This document shows positions 38,901 to 49,238 of a stretch of DNA of 64,000 nt, in pieces. Position 1 is the stretch's first letter; each line of letters opens with the position of its first letter. The stretch comes from Rebecca billardiae RCC1528 (Eukaryota; Haptophyta), in the NCBI GenBank assembly GCA_965240325.2, contig OZ251240.1, positions 1,054,001 to 1,118,000 of the forward strand, read 5' to 3'. The notes beneath the pieces are model-generated. The model made no database searches and was not told the origin of the DNA. It worked only from the letters and a program-made list of their open reading frames with translations. Made by a program: the position numbers and the translations under genes.

Positions 38901-41900
38901 GCCCAACTTCTTCGACGAGATCACCTTCGAGCTGTACGACATCACCGAGTCCAGCCTCACCGCCGTGCAGCCGGCGGGCGGGCCGGTCGCGGGCGGCACG
39001 CTGGTCACGCTCACCGGCACCAACCTGCGCCGGTACGGCGCCAACCGGCTGTGCTGCGTGATCGGCGGCATCGACGGCTGCGCGGCGCCGGCGACGCTGC
39101 TCGCGAGCACGGTCGCGGGCGTGCAGCGCGTGCGCTGCGCGCTCCCCGCCGCGCCCGCGGGCGCGGGCCGAGTGCCGTTCGAGCTCTCGCTCAACCGCGG
39201 CGGCGACTTCTCGGTAACCTCCTCGGGGCTGAGCTTCTACTACTACGAGACGCCGACGATCTCGGCGATCTCGCCGCGCGTGGGCACGGCCTTTGGCGGC
39301 ACGCCGACGCTGCTCGAGGGCAGCGGCTTCCTCGGCCTCGCCGAGCTGCCCGGCGGCGTCGAGCTCCTGCGCGTCAAGTACGGCAGCGTGGTCGCGGCCG
39401 CGCCGGCCGTCGTCAACGACACGCACATCGAGCAGCTCGCGCCGTGGGGCCCGGCGGGCGTCGCGTCCGTGACGGTCGCGCTCAACGGGCGGCAGTTCAG
39501 CGCGGGGCGCCCGTTCAACGCGAGCACGGACACGCTCTTCGAGTTCGTCGGCGAGCACCAGCCCGCCGTCGTCGACGCGCGCTTCGACGACTCGGGCACC
39601 GAGCTGATTGTGCAGTTCGACGACCAGCCGACCGACCGCGCAGGCATGACCGGCTCGGGGCTTTGCTCGCGGGTGCTCGACGCCGCGACGGTCGCGCGGA
39701 TCCGTGGCACCGCGACGGCGGCGCCGCGGTGCTACTGGGCGAGCGACACGCAGCTGCGCGCGCAGCTCAACTACCTCACCGCCCTCTCGCCCGGCGACAC
39801 GGTCACCCTGCAGCCCGACCGGATCAAGCCGCGCATCTCGACGGCCACGTGCCCGGACCCGATCTGCGCGGCGGGCTCGGCGACGATCGACTTCGACACG
39901 CCGTGCGCGAGCTGCCCGACGCCGCGCGCGCGGCTCTCGGGCGTCTCGCGCATCTCGACGTGCCCGACCGACGTGCTCACCCTCGACGCGACGCAGTCGA
40001 GCGGCGGCGGCATCAAGCCGCTCCTGTACCGCTGGTCGGTCGACCCGACGCAGACGGACTTTGCAGACGAGGTGAAGGCGGTGCTCAGCGGCCTGCCGTC
40101 GAGCACGTCGGTGCTCGAGCTCTCGACGCAGCTCCCCGCGCTCGCGAACAACTTCGTCTTCCTCCTCCGCGTCGAGAGCTTCCTCGGCACCGCCTCGACC
40201 GAGCTGCAGTGGACGGTCTCGCGCTCCGGCGGGCCGAGCCCCAAGGTTGTGATCCCGGGCGGGTTCGAGCGCACCTCGTTCGCCGCGGACACGGTGCAGC
40301 TGACGGCGCGCGCGACGCTCGCCGACTGCTACGCCGCCGTCTCGGGCAGCTCGATCTTCCGCGTCAACTTCGCGTGGTCGGTCGTGCAGGTCGAGGACGA
40401 GAGCGGCGCCGTGCTCAGCGAGAGCGTCGCGCTGCCCGCCTCCGCGTCCGCCGCGACGATGCAGCTGGAGCCGTACACGCTCACGGCCGGCCGCACGTAC
40501 GTGCTGCGCTGCACGGCCACCATGGCCGACGTCTCGACCGCGCAGTCGTTCGCGCAGGTCCGGCTGAGCGTCGCCGCGGTCGGGCTGCAGGCGGTGATCG
40601 CCGGCGGGAGGCGCACGGTCACGGACCAGCTCGTGCTCAGCGTCGACGGCTCCGCCTCCTTTGACCCCAACATCGCGCTCACGCAGCTCGACTCGGACGG
40701 CGAGCTCTTCGACCCCGACCTGCGGTACGCGTGGAGCGCCGTCGTCAAGTCGAGCGGCGCGGCGCTCGCGCTGCCGGCCTCGGCGACGAGCAGCGCGGCG
40801 GTGCTCTCGGTGCAGCCGGGCACGATCGGCGTGGGCACGTACGTGTTCACGCTCACACTCTCCAAGGATGGCTTCACCTCCGCCTCGGCCTCGGTCGAGA
40901 TCACCGTCGTGACGGGCCTGGTCCCCTCCATCCTCTTCCCCGCGCTCACGCGCACCAAGTACTCGCCGACGTGGACGCGCGACACCGAGCGCTTCGCCAT
41001 CGAGACGGCGCTCGACTCGGTCTCGGCCGCGCGCACCGACATCTCGTGGTCGTACGCGTGGCGCGCGTTCGCCGTCGGCGACGCCGACGCGCGCGTCGAC
41101 GCCGGTCTCGACCTGGCGGACACGGCGTCGACGACGACCGCGGGCGCGAGCTCGCTCGTACTTGGATTCTACTCCGGCGTGCTCACGCCCGGCGCGACGT
41201 ACGCCTTCGAGCTGACGGTGAGCGGCGGCGCGTCGGCGGCGGTCGGCGAGATCGTCGTCGTGATGAACCGCCCGCCCTTTGGCGGCGACCTCGTCGTCGA
41301 CCCGCCGACGGGCGTCGAGCTCGAGACGTCGTTCACGTTCACCGCGACGGGTTGGACGGACGACGACCTCCCCCTCACGTACACGTACGCACACCGGCTG
41401 CTCGACTCGGACGTGCTCGTGCAGCTCACGCAGACGCAGGACCAGCGCGCGCTCGACATCCTCATCCCGCGCGGCGAGCGGGCCGTCGTCCTCTCCGTGC
41501 GCGACGCGCTGAGCGCGGCGACGACGCAGGAGGCGGAGGTGAACGTGACGATGCTTGCGACCGTCTCGGCTGAGCTGATCGAGAGCTCGCTCGCGAAGAC
41601 GGACACGTCGCTGGACACGCAGAACACGGACAGCGCGTTCGCCATCGCGTCCGCGCTTGCGTCCGCCGCGTTCACGAGCGACTCGACGAGCGGGAGCCGT
41701 CGGCGCGTGCTCTCGGCCGGGCCTGCGGGCGGCGGCTTGGCGGGCGCGGCCGGCCGCCGGCTGCAGGTCTCGCCGAGCCCGCCGCCGAGCCCGCCGCCGA
41801 GCGCGCCGCCGACCCCGCCGCCGAGCCCGCCGCCGCGCCCGCCGCCGAGCCCGCCGCCGCGCGCGCCGCCCAGCCCGCCGCCGACCCCGCCGCCCAGCCC

Positions 41901-44900
41901 GCCGCCCGCGGCCGCCGCGCCGCCGAGCCCGCCGCCCAGCCCGCCGCCGAGCGTGCCGCCGAGCCCGCCGCCGAGCCCGCCGCCGCGCCCGCCGCCGAGC
42001 CCGCCGCCGCGCGCGCCGCCGAGCCCGCCGCCGAGCCCGCCGCCGAGCCCGCCGCCGCCACGCCCGCCGCCGAGCCCGCCGCCGCCGCCGGCGCCTCCGC
42101 CCAGCCCGCCGCCCCCGAGCCCGCCGCCGAGCCCGCCGCCGCCCTCTCCGCCGCCGTCGCCGCCGCCGCCGTCGCCGCCCCCGAGCCCGCCCAGCCCGCT
42201 GATCGACCCGGGGCTGGTGACGTTGGCGCGCAGCCTCCTCACGCAGATGCAGCGCGCGCTGAGCACCAACCTGCTCGCGTCGACGGTGGACCAGGCCGCG
42301 TCGACGCTCTCCTCCATCACCGACGACCCCACCTTCCTCGACGAGGACAACCAGTTCCTCGCGTTCCGGCTGCTCAACCTGCTGATGGGCGTCGACCCCG
42401 AGGCGGGGCTGTCCACGTCGACGGTCGCGGCGGTGATGACGGTCTTCGACTCGCTGCTCACGGCGGACACGGCGAGCATCGACCCGCACAACGTGACCGC
42501 GCTCAACGCCCTCGCGCAGACCGCCGCGCGCAACCTCATCTCCGCGCTCCTCGCCGGCACGCTTCCGTTCGAACCGCCGAAGGAAGTCGTCACCTCGGCG
42601 TTCAGCTCGACGGTGCTGCGCGGCACCGAGGCCTCGCTCTCCGACCTGAGCCTCTCGCAGCCGGGCTCGTCGGAGGGGTTCACCGTGCCCGTCGGCGCGC
42701 TCTCCGGCGCGTCCGACGCGGACATCGCCGACGGCGTCGACCTCACCCTCATCCGCTGGGGCCGCGTCACGCACATGGACCCGTCGAACCAGACGCTCTA
42801 CGCCGACTCGGAGGACGCGCGCGCGCTCGGCCCGTGGTCGGCGGGCTACCAGCTCTCGGCCGAGTTCCGCTCGGTGGGCTCGGGCGAGGCGCTCGCGGTG
42901 TCGGGGCTCGACAGGCGCTTCGTCTTCTCCTTCCCCGTCGCCGGCGTCGACCTGTGCGAGTACAACAGGCCGGTGCGCTGCTCGTGGTGGGACGAGGACC
43001 GGCAGGCGTGGTCGCTCAGCGGCTGCATCACGCGCCGCTCGTGGCAGTACGGCTTCGAGTCGGACACGGCGACGTGCGCCAACCGCGACCCGCCGCTGCG
43101 CTTCGGCGTGGTGACGTGCGCGTGCAACCACCTCACCGACTTCACCGCGATCGAGTGGCCCAACCGCCCGGAGGAGCTCGCCGCGTCGGGCAAGTCGTTC
43201 TCGACCAACGACGTCGACGGCGACGACGTCGAGGCGGTCGTGCTCGGCGAGGAGGCGTTCTCGAACATTCTGTACTGGGTGGTGCTCTCGTTCGGGCTTG
43301 CGAACTTCGTGACCGTCGCGATCCTCGGCGCGATCGACTACGCCGAGACCAAGCGCCGCCGCGCCGAGCTCGCCGAGAGCGACGCGGTCGCCGCCGAGCG
43401 CGCCGCCAAGACCGCCGCGGCCACCGAGGCCAAGCGCGCGGCCGACGAGGTGCGCGAGAGCCAGGCCGGGCTGCAGGGCGCGGCGGCGCGCGCGCAGAAG
43501 GCGGTGTGGACGACGCTGCTCCGCTCGCTCGAGCAGCAGCACACCGTGCTCGGCATCTGGTTCGGCGACCCGCACGAGTCGAACCGCGCCGAGCTGTGCC
43601 AGACGTTTTGGAATCTCGCGATGCTCTGCCTTCTCATTGAGTGCCTTCTCTTCGACCCGGGCAGCGGCACGGGCTCGCGCCGCGGCAGCCTCTCGGTCGG
43701 CGGCGGCGCGGACGACGCGCCCGTCTCCGCCGTGCACATCCTGCTCGCCGGGCTGATCGCCGGCGCGATCGCCGTGCCCGCGCTCGTCTTCTTCAAGCTC
43801 GTGTTCGCGTGCGCGCACGGACGGCCGGTGCCCGTGTTCAGTCGAATGCTCGCGGCGTGCGTCGGCACGGAGATGGTGGATCGCGAGCTGGCGCAGCAGG
43901 CGGCGTCGACGCAGGAGCGCGCGTCGCGCGCCGACGCGCGCGCCGAGTCGGGCATCCAGACGCGCCCGCTCCCGCCGCCGCGCGAGCCCGCCGCCGCGCC
44001 CGCGGCCAAGTCCGCGCGCGGCGGCGGCGACGTGATTGTGCCGCAGTCGACCGCGGCGGCGAGTGGCAAGGTGGTGGAGCCCGCGGCCGCCAAGGGCGGC
44101 GCGAAGGGCTCGCCGTATCAGACGACGCGCGCGGACGTGCCGGTCGCGCCCGAGGATCCGTCCGAGGGCCCGCCGTCGAGCCCGCCGCCCGGCCCGCCGC
44201 CGCCGCCGCCGCCCGGCCCGCGCCCGCCGCGCCCGCCGCCGCCCGGCCGCGAGGGCGCGGGCGGGAGCGCGGAGGAGGATGCGCGGATCGCGCGCTACTC
44301 GGACGCGGCGATCGACCACGGGCTGAAGGAGTCGGTGGTGAGCAGCCTGCGCGCGCGCTTCGTCGCGCTCGACCGCGACGGCTCGGGCTCGATGGACGTG
44401 GCCGAGGTCGGCGTCCTCTCCTCCCAGATGGGCCTTAGCCTCGCGCCCAAGCAGCTCCAGAAGGTGATGGCCTCGCTCGACTCCAGCGGCAACGGCACCG
44501 TCTCGTTCGCCGAGCTGCTGCTGTGGTACGACGGGATGGTGCAGGTGCGTGCCGCGCGCCGCGCCGTGCCTGCCGCGCGCCGCCCCGCGCGCGCGCGCCG
44601 ATCGTTCGACGCGCGAGAGAGAGGCAGGGACGCCGCGGCACGGCGCGCCGCGCGCGCGCGCTTGGCGCTCACGCGCGCGCCGCCCCCTCCGCGCGCGCGT
44701 GCAAACGCGCCCTCCGCGCGCGCGTGCAAACGCGCGCGCACAGATGGCCGTGGAGCGGCAGGCCGAGCTGCAGGCACGGGGCGGGCGCGGCGCGGGCTCG
44801 AGCTTCGCGGCGTGCGTCGTCGCGATCACGCCGCCGCGCATCGTGCGCCGCGTGCTCGCGTGGCTCGTGATGTGGGCGTGCTTCGTCACGTTTGCGCTCC

Positions 44901-45273
44901 TCTCGCTCGCGTACTCGCTGTCGTTCGGGGACACGCTCACGCGCGCGATGCTCTCGTCGTTCGCGATCGCGGAGGGGCAGGCGCTGGTGATCGAGGTGCG
45001 CTGCTGCTGCGCGCGAGGCGTGCTGCGCGCGCGCGCCGCAGCCGCGCCCCCGGCCGCTCGCTCACTCTCTGCTGCGCCCCGACCCTTTTTTTATTCTGGA
45101 TTGGAAAAAAACAACTCCTCCCACGCCCGCAGGAGCCGATGCTGATCGCCATGGCGGTCTTCCTGCCGTACATGGTCGACAGGTGCTTTGGCACGAGCGA
45201 GGCGAGCGCCGCGCAGGTCGACGCGATGCTCGCCTCAGGCATGAGCAAGCAGCTCGGCGGCACCGCCCGCTGA
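23110..45273 (+). CDS. Giant polycystin-1-like surface protein (SPPP array, REJ, GPS, EF-hands)
   Basis: Model: exons 23110-44544, 44744-44995 and 45133-45273, about 7,275 residues. Both introns are GT-AG and phase 0. ATG 22942 is an alternative start. Order: three hydrophobic segments (23320-23640, the last VLRAAVVIVLASFYQPAALG); SPPP array to about 32330; a small domain (32433-32790) ending in GCTETVAKNYDETATFDD; a PPPPS linker; 17 tandem Cys domains (33003-37990); IPT/TIG-like domains (about 38000-39560); an REJ-like region (about 39560-41570); a second SPPP stretch (41773-42195); a GAIN-like region; a GPS (about 42955-43160) with CSWWDED, GC, and TCACNHLTDFT containing the HLT cleavage site; a helix at 43262-43345; two more helices; a PPPG linker; two EF-hands (DRDGSGSMDVAEV, DSSGNGTVSFAEL); and two last helices in exons 2-3. 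No PLAT domain is seen. Likely a cleaved surface receptor partnering polycystin-2-like channels. Confidence 0.85.
23648..32330 (+). repeat. ~8.7 kb Ser-Pro-Pro-Pro coding tandem array
   Basis: About 700 units of a 12-bp repeat encoding SPPP. Ser is AGC or TCN, and Pro third bases vary (CCG, CCC, CCA, CCT). A single extra Pro (SPPPP) recurs roughly every 45-60 residues early on, making higher-order units of about 135-180 bp; three very similar ones lie at 23734-24230. Blocks of perfectly identical units occur (for example 29380-29520 and 32095-32190). Arg replaces Ser at about 29074, 29206 and 29374, and Lys near 32212. Nearly all changes are synonymous in this frame only. The array encodes an extensin/pherophorin-like rod, presumably hydroxylated and glycosylated. 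Confidence 0.95.
33003..37990 (+). repeat. 17 tandem ~98-residue domains inside the giant protein
   Basis: Protein-level repeats counted by the conserved LCY core: 17 copies from CFLRPGEDVW near 33229 to LCYRFGG near 37915. Consensus: V.GV.E.V.F.GVG...GD.AYWV, a single Cys (SSC or DC), then a Gly-rich loop, F, LCYKF.GEPY..Y, and an edge strand ..L.V..V..P. Each copy thus has two Cys likely to pair. The DNA differs strongly among copies, so this is an old array, unlike the SPPP array. I do not recognise a named family; an Ig-like beta-sandwich is inferred. Confidence 0.85.
41773..42195 (+). repeat. Second SPPP stretch before the GAIN/GPS region
   Basis: About 140 residues of SPPP with Ala, Thr, Arg and Val substitutions (for example PPPRAPPSPPPTPPP). 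It separates the REJ-like region from the GAIN-like region of the giant protein. It is more diverged than the main array. Confidence 0.9.
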
Positions 45274-45899
45274 GTGGCGCTGCCAGCGCACAGCACGGCC
45301 AGCCACTGCCAGCGCTCTCTGCGAGGGGCACTCACCCGGAGTCACCGGCACGCCTGACGCGCCGCCGGTGGTTGGTGATCTATCTTCTTGCAATCAGAAC
45401 GACGCTTGCTTGCATGCATGACGCAGTCGGGCACGCAGATCCAGATCCCCGAAGGCAAGAGGAGAACTTCCAAGGCACCCGCCTGCTACAGCCGTCGACG
45501 GGCTCGAGTCGACGGCTGCAGGCCGCAGCGGTGTGTTCCCGCACTGACATTGTACATCACTATATATATATCAGTCATCGTCGCGTCATCACCGAATACC
45601 GATTCGTCACGCAATGATTCACTGACATCACTGTCGTTACGACTGATGCTGTCGTCATCATTCAGCATCCCGGTCCCGGAGCCACTACCGTCAATGTCTC
45701 ACTATGACTAACTACTAGTCGGCGTAATCGACTGGATGACAATGACAATGCACTGTTGCACAATGAATGACAATGGCGACTGCAGGCGGAGGAGTCTTGC
45801 CAGCGCAGCACTCGCGTTCAAACGGCTGCGCGCTCTGCTGCTCGCGGCAGCAAACGGCGGCCGGAAGCTCGCGCGCGGCCCCCCACCGCCATCGTCGTC
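45274..45899. other. Intergenic region with hairpin and AT-rich repeats
   Basis: No gene seen between the giant gene and the coiled-coil gene. An 11-bp perfect inverted repeat, cagccgtcgac (45489-45499) and gtcgacggctg (45508-45518), lies about 220 bp after the giant stop codon and might form a 3' structure. Beyond it is AT-rich sequence with tatatatat (45562) and repeated tcatcgtc/gtcatcat words. Confidence 0.5.
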
Positions 45900-47715
45900 A
45901 TGACCGCCGCGGTGGACTCGGTGCGCGACGAGCTGCGCGCGACGTACGGCCTGCGCGGCGACGAGGAGCAGCTCGCGCACCTGAGCGCGCGCACGCTCGA
46001 GCAGAACCGCCTCCTCGAGGGGCTCGCCGCCCGGCTGCGTGCCACGGGCGCCGAGCTGGGCGAGGCGCGCGAGCGCGCGCACGTTGCTGCCGACGAGGCG
46101 GCGACGCACGCCGCCGCGGCCGCGCAGCTCGAGCGCGAGGCGACGACGCTGGAGGAGGAGCTGCAGGGCACGCGCGCCGAGCTCTCGCAGCGCGCGCGCC
46201 GCGCCGAGAGTGACGCCGCCAGGCAGCGCGCCGCGCTCACCTCCGAGCGCAAGGCGCGCGCGGCCGAGAGCGAGTCGCTGCGCGCCGAGCTCGCGCGCGC
46301 GCACGAGAAGCTCGCGCTCGAGGTGCGCCACCGCAAGTCGATCGACGCGCACTCAAAGCACCTGCGCGAGAAGCTCGACGCGCTCAGCGCGAGCGAGGCC
46401 GCCTCCGCCGCCGCCAAGCACGACGCGACCGCCGAGCGCGACGCGGCGCGCCGACTCCGTCGAGAGCTGGACTCGGCCCGCGAGAGACACGCGGCGGTTG
46501 TGGAGGGCCTGCGCCGCGAGCACGGCGCGCAGCTGAGCCGGCTCGAGGGCGAGCACGCGGCGCAGCTCGCCGCCGCGCGCAAGGCCGCGGCACGAGCGGC
46601 GCGCCCGCGCGCCGCCGTCGCGCCCGCCGGTCAGGGCGCGCGCCCGACGGCTGCTGAGGCAGCCATCACGGCGGCGCTGGGCAAATCGCTTGCTGAGGCC
46701 GAGGCGCAGGCGCGCGCGAGCGGGGCGCGGCTCGGTCGGCTCGAGCGCGAGCTGCACGCGTGCCGCGCGCGCGAGGCGGAGGAGGCCGCCTCGGCGGACG
46801 AGGCGGCGGGCGTGGCGAGCGTTTCTTTTCACACGCTCACTGCCGAGCTGGCCTCTCTCGAGGATGGGGTGGGTGCGCTGCAGAGCGCGCTTGTGCGGGC
46901 GGAGCGGGGGCTGCGCCGCGCGGCGGGGCAGGCGACCGCGCTCGAGGCGGCGCGCGCCGCCGCCGAGCTCGAGGCCGCCGCGCTGCGCGCGCGCACGCCG
47001 CTGCCGATGCCGCCGCACACGCCCGCTCCGCCGCCGTTGCGCAGCGGTGCCGGCGGCGGCAGTGTGCCGTGGTCGCAGCTGGGTGCGCCGGCGCGCGCCG
47101 AGGCGCAGCGGCAAGGCGGCGGCGGCGGCGAGGGTGAGCCTGAGGGTACGCGCGCACGAGGGCTCGGCGGCGCCGAGCTCGAGGCCGGCGCGACGGCTCA
47201 GGGCGCGTGCGCTACCCGCTGGTCAGTACCGCCGCCGCCGCCGCGGCCTCCTCCGTCCACTGGCGCAACCGCCGCCGCGCACCGCCGCCCGCCTTACGCA
47301 AGCAGTGACTCAACTGGCGCCGTGCGCGGCGGCAGCCCGGCCGCGCCGCCCAACACACCCGCCACGGCGCTCGGCAGTGTCGCTGGCGGGAGCGGGCGGC
47401 ACGCAAGCCCGGAGAGCGAGCTCTTTGCACAGGCGTACCAGGACACATTTGCCGCTGACGCGTGGCGGCGCGCGGAGGCGCGCGCACGCGGCGGCGCAGC
47501 CGCGCTCGGCGGAGGCGGCGGGCGGCTGGCGGGCGCGGAGCACGCGGGCGCGCCGCCGCCGGCCTCTGGCGAAGCCGCGGCTCTCGCGGCCGCGCGGCGT
47601 GAGCTGCGCGCTGTCGAGGCGCGCGCAGCCGCGGCGGCGCGCGCGGCCGGCACCATTGCCGGCGCGCGCGCGGGCGCCGATGCCGCCGCGCACCTGCAGT
47701 CTCAGATGGCGGCCG

Positions 47716-47746
<31 letters not shown>

Positions 47747-48707
47747 CTCGGGGGCAGAGCTCGCCACCACCACCGCCACCACGAGCCCAACCACCGCAAG
47801 TCTGCGCGCGCAGCTGCGGCAGACGCAGCGCGCGCTCGAGTCCGCGCGCCAGAGCGCCGCGAGCGAGCTGGAACGTGAGCGAAAGTTCGCGGAAACGGCG
47901 CGCTCAGACGCCGAGGCGCGCTGGAGCGGCGTGGCGCGCGTGTCGGAGGAGGCGGCGCGCGACGCGCTCGCGCGCGCGAGGGCGGTCGCGGACGCGTCGC
48001 GCGCGCTCGAGGCGGCCGCGGAGGCGGAGGCGGAGGCGCGTGACGCGGCAGAGGTCGAGCTGACGAGCGCGCGCCAGGCGGCGGAGGCGGAGGCGCGCGC
48101 AGTGCGCGACGTCGCGGGCGCGCTGTGCGATGCGCTCTCGCGCGCGCTCACGATGAGCCCGCGCGCCGCCAGCCCGGCTCGCGCGCGCCGCTCGCCCTCG
48201 CCCGGGCGCGCGCGCCGGCGGCGCAGCGGCGGCGCCCGAGCCGGCGCGGGCGGCGGCGCGCTCGCGCTGAGTAACAGCCGACAGCTCGAGCGCGCGGCGG
48301 CGGCGGCGGCGGCGGCGGCGGCAGAGCTGAGCGAGTCGTCTGACACGCCGCTCGCGCCCGCGCTCGCCGAGCTCGCCGAGCTGGTCGCGCGCGTGCTCGG
48401 CGCCGCAGCTTCGGCGGGCGCGGCGCGCGACGACGACGCAGCCGAGACGGCGCGTGCGCGCAGCGAGGCGGAGGCCGAGGCCGAGGCGGAGCGTGCGCAC
48501 GCGGCCGCGCTCGGCGTGGCCGCAGAGCAGGCGCAGGCGCGCGTGCGCACGCTCGAGGACGAGCTGGAGGCGGTGCGCGCCGAGCTGGCGCGCGCGCACG
48601 CGCAGTGCCACGCGCAGGAGAGCGCGCTCGGCGCCGTACACCGGCTGCGCAACGCGTGGGCGGCGAGCGCGCGTGACATCCGCGCGGCCAATCATCACCC
48701 CCGCTGA
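45900..48707 (+). CDS. Long Ala/Glu-rich coiled-coil protein
   Basis: Uninterrupted frame of 935 residues from ATG 45900 (MTAAVDSVRDELRATYGL). Residues about 5-245 are a heptad-rich coiled coil (EEQLAHLSARTLEQNRLLEG; LEREATTLEEELQGTRAEL; HSKHLREKLDAL). A second coil spans about 265-365, a Pro/Gly/Ala-rich disordered centre about 370-590, and a third coil about 640-740 (LRAQLRQTQRALESARQSA). A basic Ser/Arg/Pro patch (ARRSPSPGRARRRRSGG) and a final coil (VRTLEDELEAVRAELARAHA) end the protein. Ten Gln from a CAG-type run lie at 47719-47748 and an Ala run at about 48296-48322. No motor, enzyme or membrane feature. It could be a cytoskeletal, basal-body or golgin-like protein; I cannot tell which. 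Confidence 0.7.
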
Positions 48708-49238
48708 CGCGCGAAGCCCCCGCGCCAAGCAGCCGCGACGATGATGATCGATGACGATGTCTGATGATAACGACGATGCTGCTGCGCATGATGATCATGG
48801 CAGATGATGCGATGATGAGGATGATGACGGCGATGACGACGGCATGACGTCACATCATCAAATATGTACATTATTCCATCATATATATATTATTTATAAA
48901 TAATTTATTATTTGTTTTTTCGGCGGCGGCCTCGGCCCTCAAGGCTCAGCCGTAGGCGTAGTTATTAATTATTAGTTAATCCGCGTAGGCAGGCCGTAGT
49001 CAGCGGCCTCAGCCCCTCACTCCTCAGGCTCAGGCCGACGATCGCCGATATAGTATCGTCGCGGGGTACCCCGAGCCGTGGCCGGCCAACCCGGGCGGAT
49101 ATAGCAGCAGCTGACAACATCACTTGTGCAGCAGCAGAACGATGCATGATGACGAATTGATGATGACAGCACACGGTCTGAGGACGGTGACGCGGCGGGC
49201 GGCGGGGCGCGCAGTTGTCGCTCGGCGGTGCCACGCGT
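48708..49238. other. AT-rich intergenic region
   Basis: Contains a gat/gac-rich microsatellite-like stretch (48730-48860) and a strongly AT-rich part (48865-48990: tatatatattatttataaataatttatta). No gene seen. It lies between the 3' ends of two convergent genes, so polyadenylation signals may be here; the AT-rich block is the best candidate. Confidence 0.5.

Noticed and set aside
31900-44940. A 4,346-residue Arg/Ala-rich frame antisense to the giant gene
   Set aside because: It is the complement of a GC-rich codon pattern with strong third-position bias. It has no domains and is Arg-dominated, while the sense strand has clear TIG, REJ, GPS and EF-hand features.
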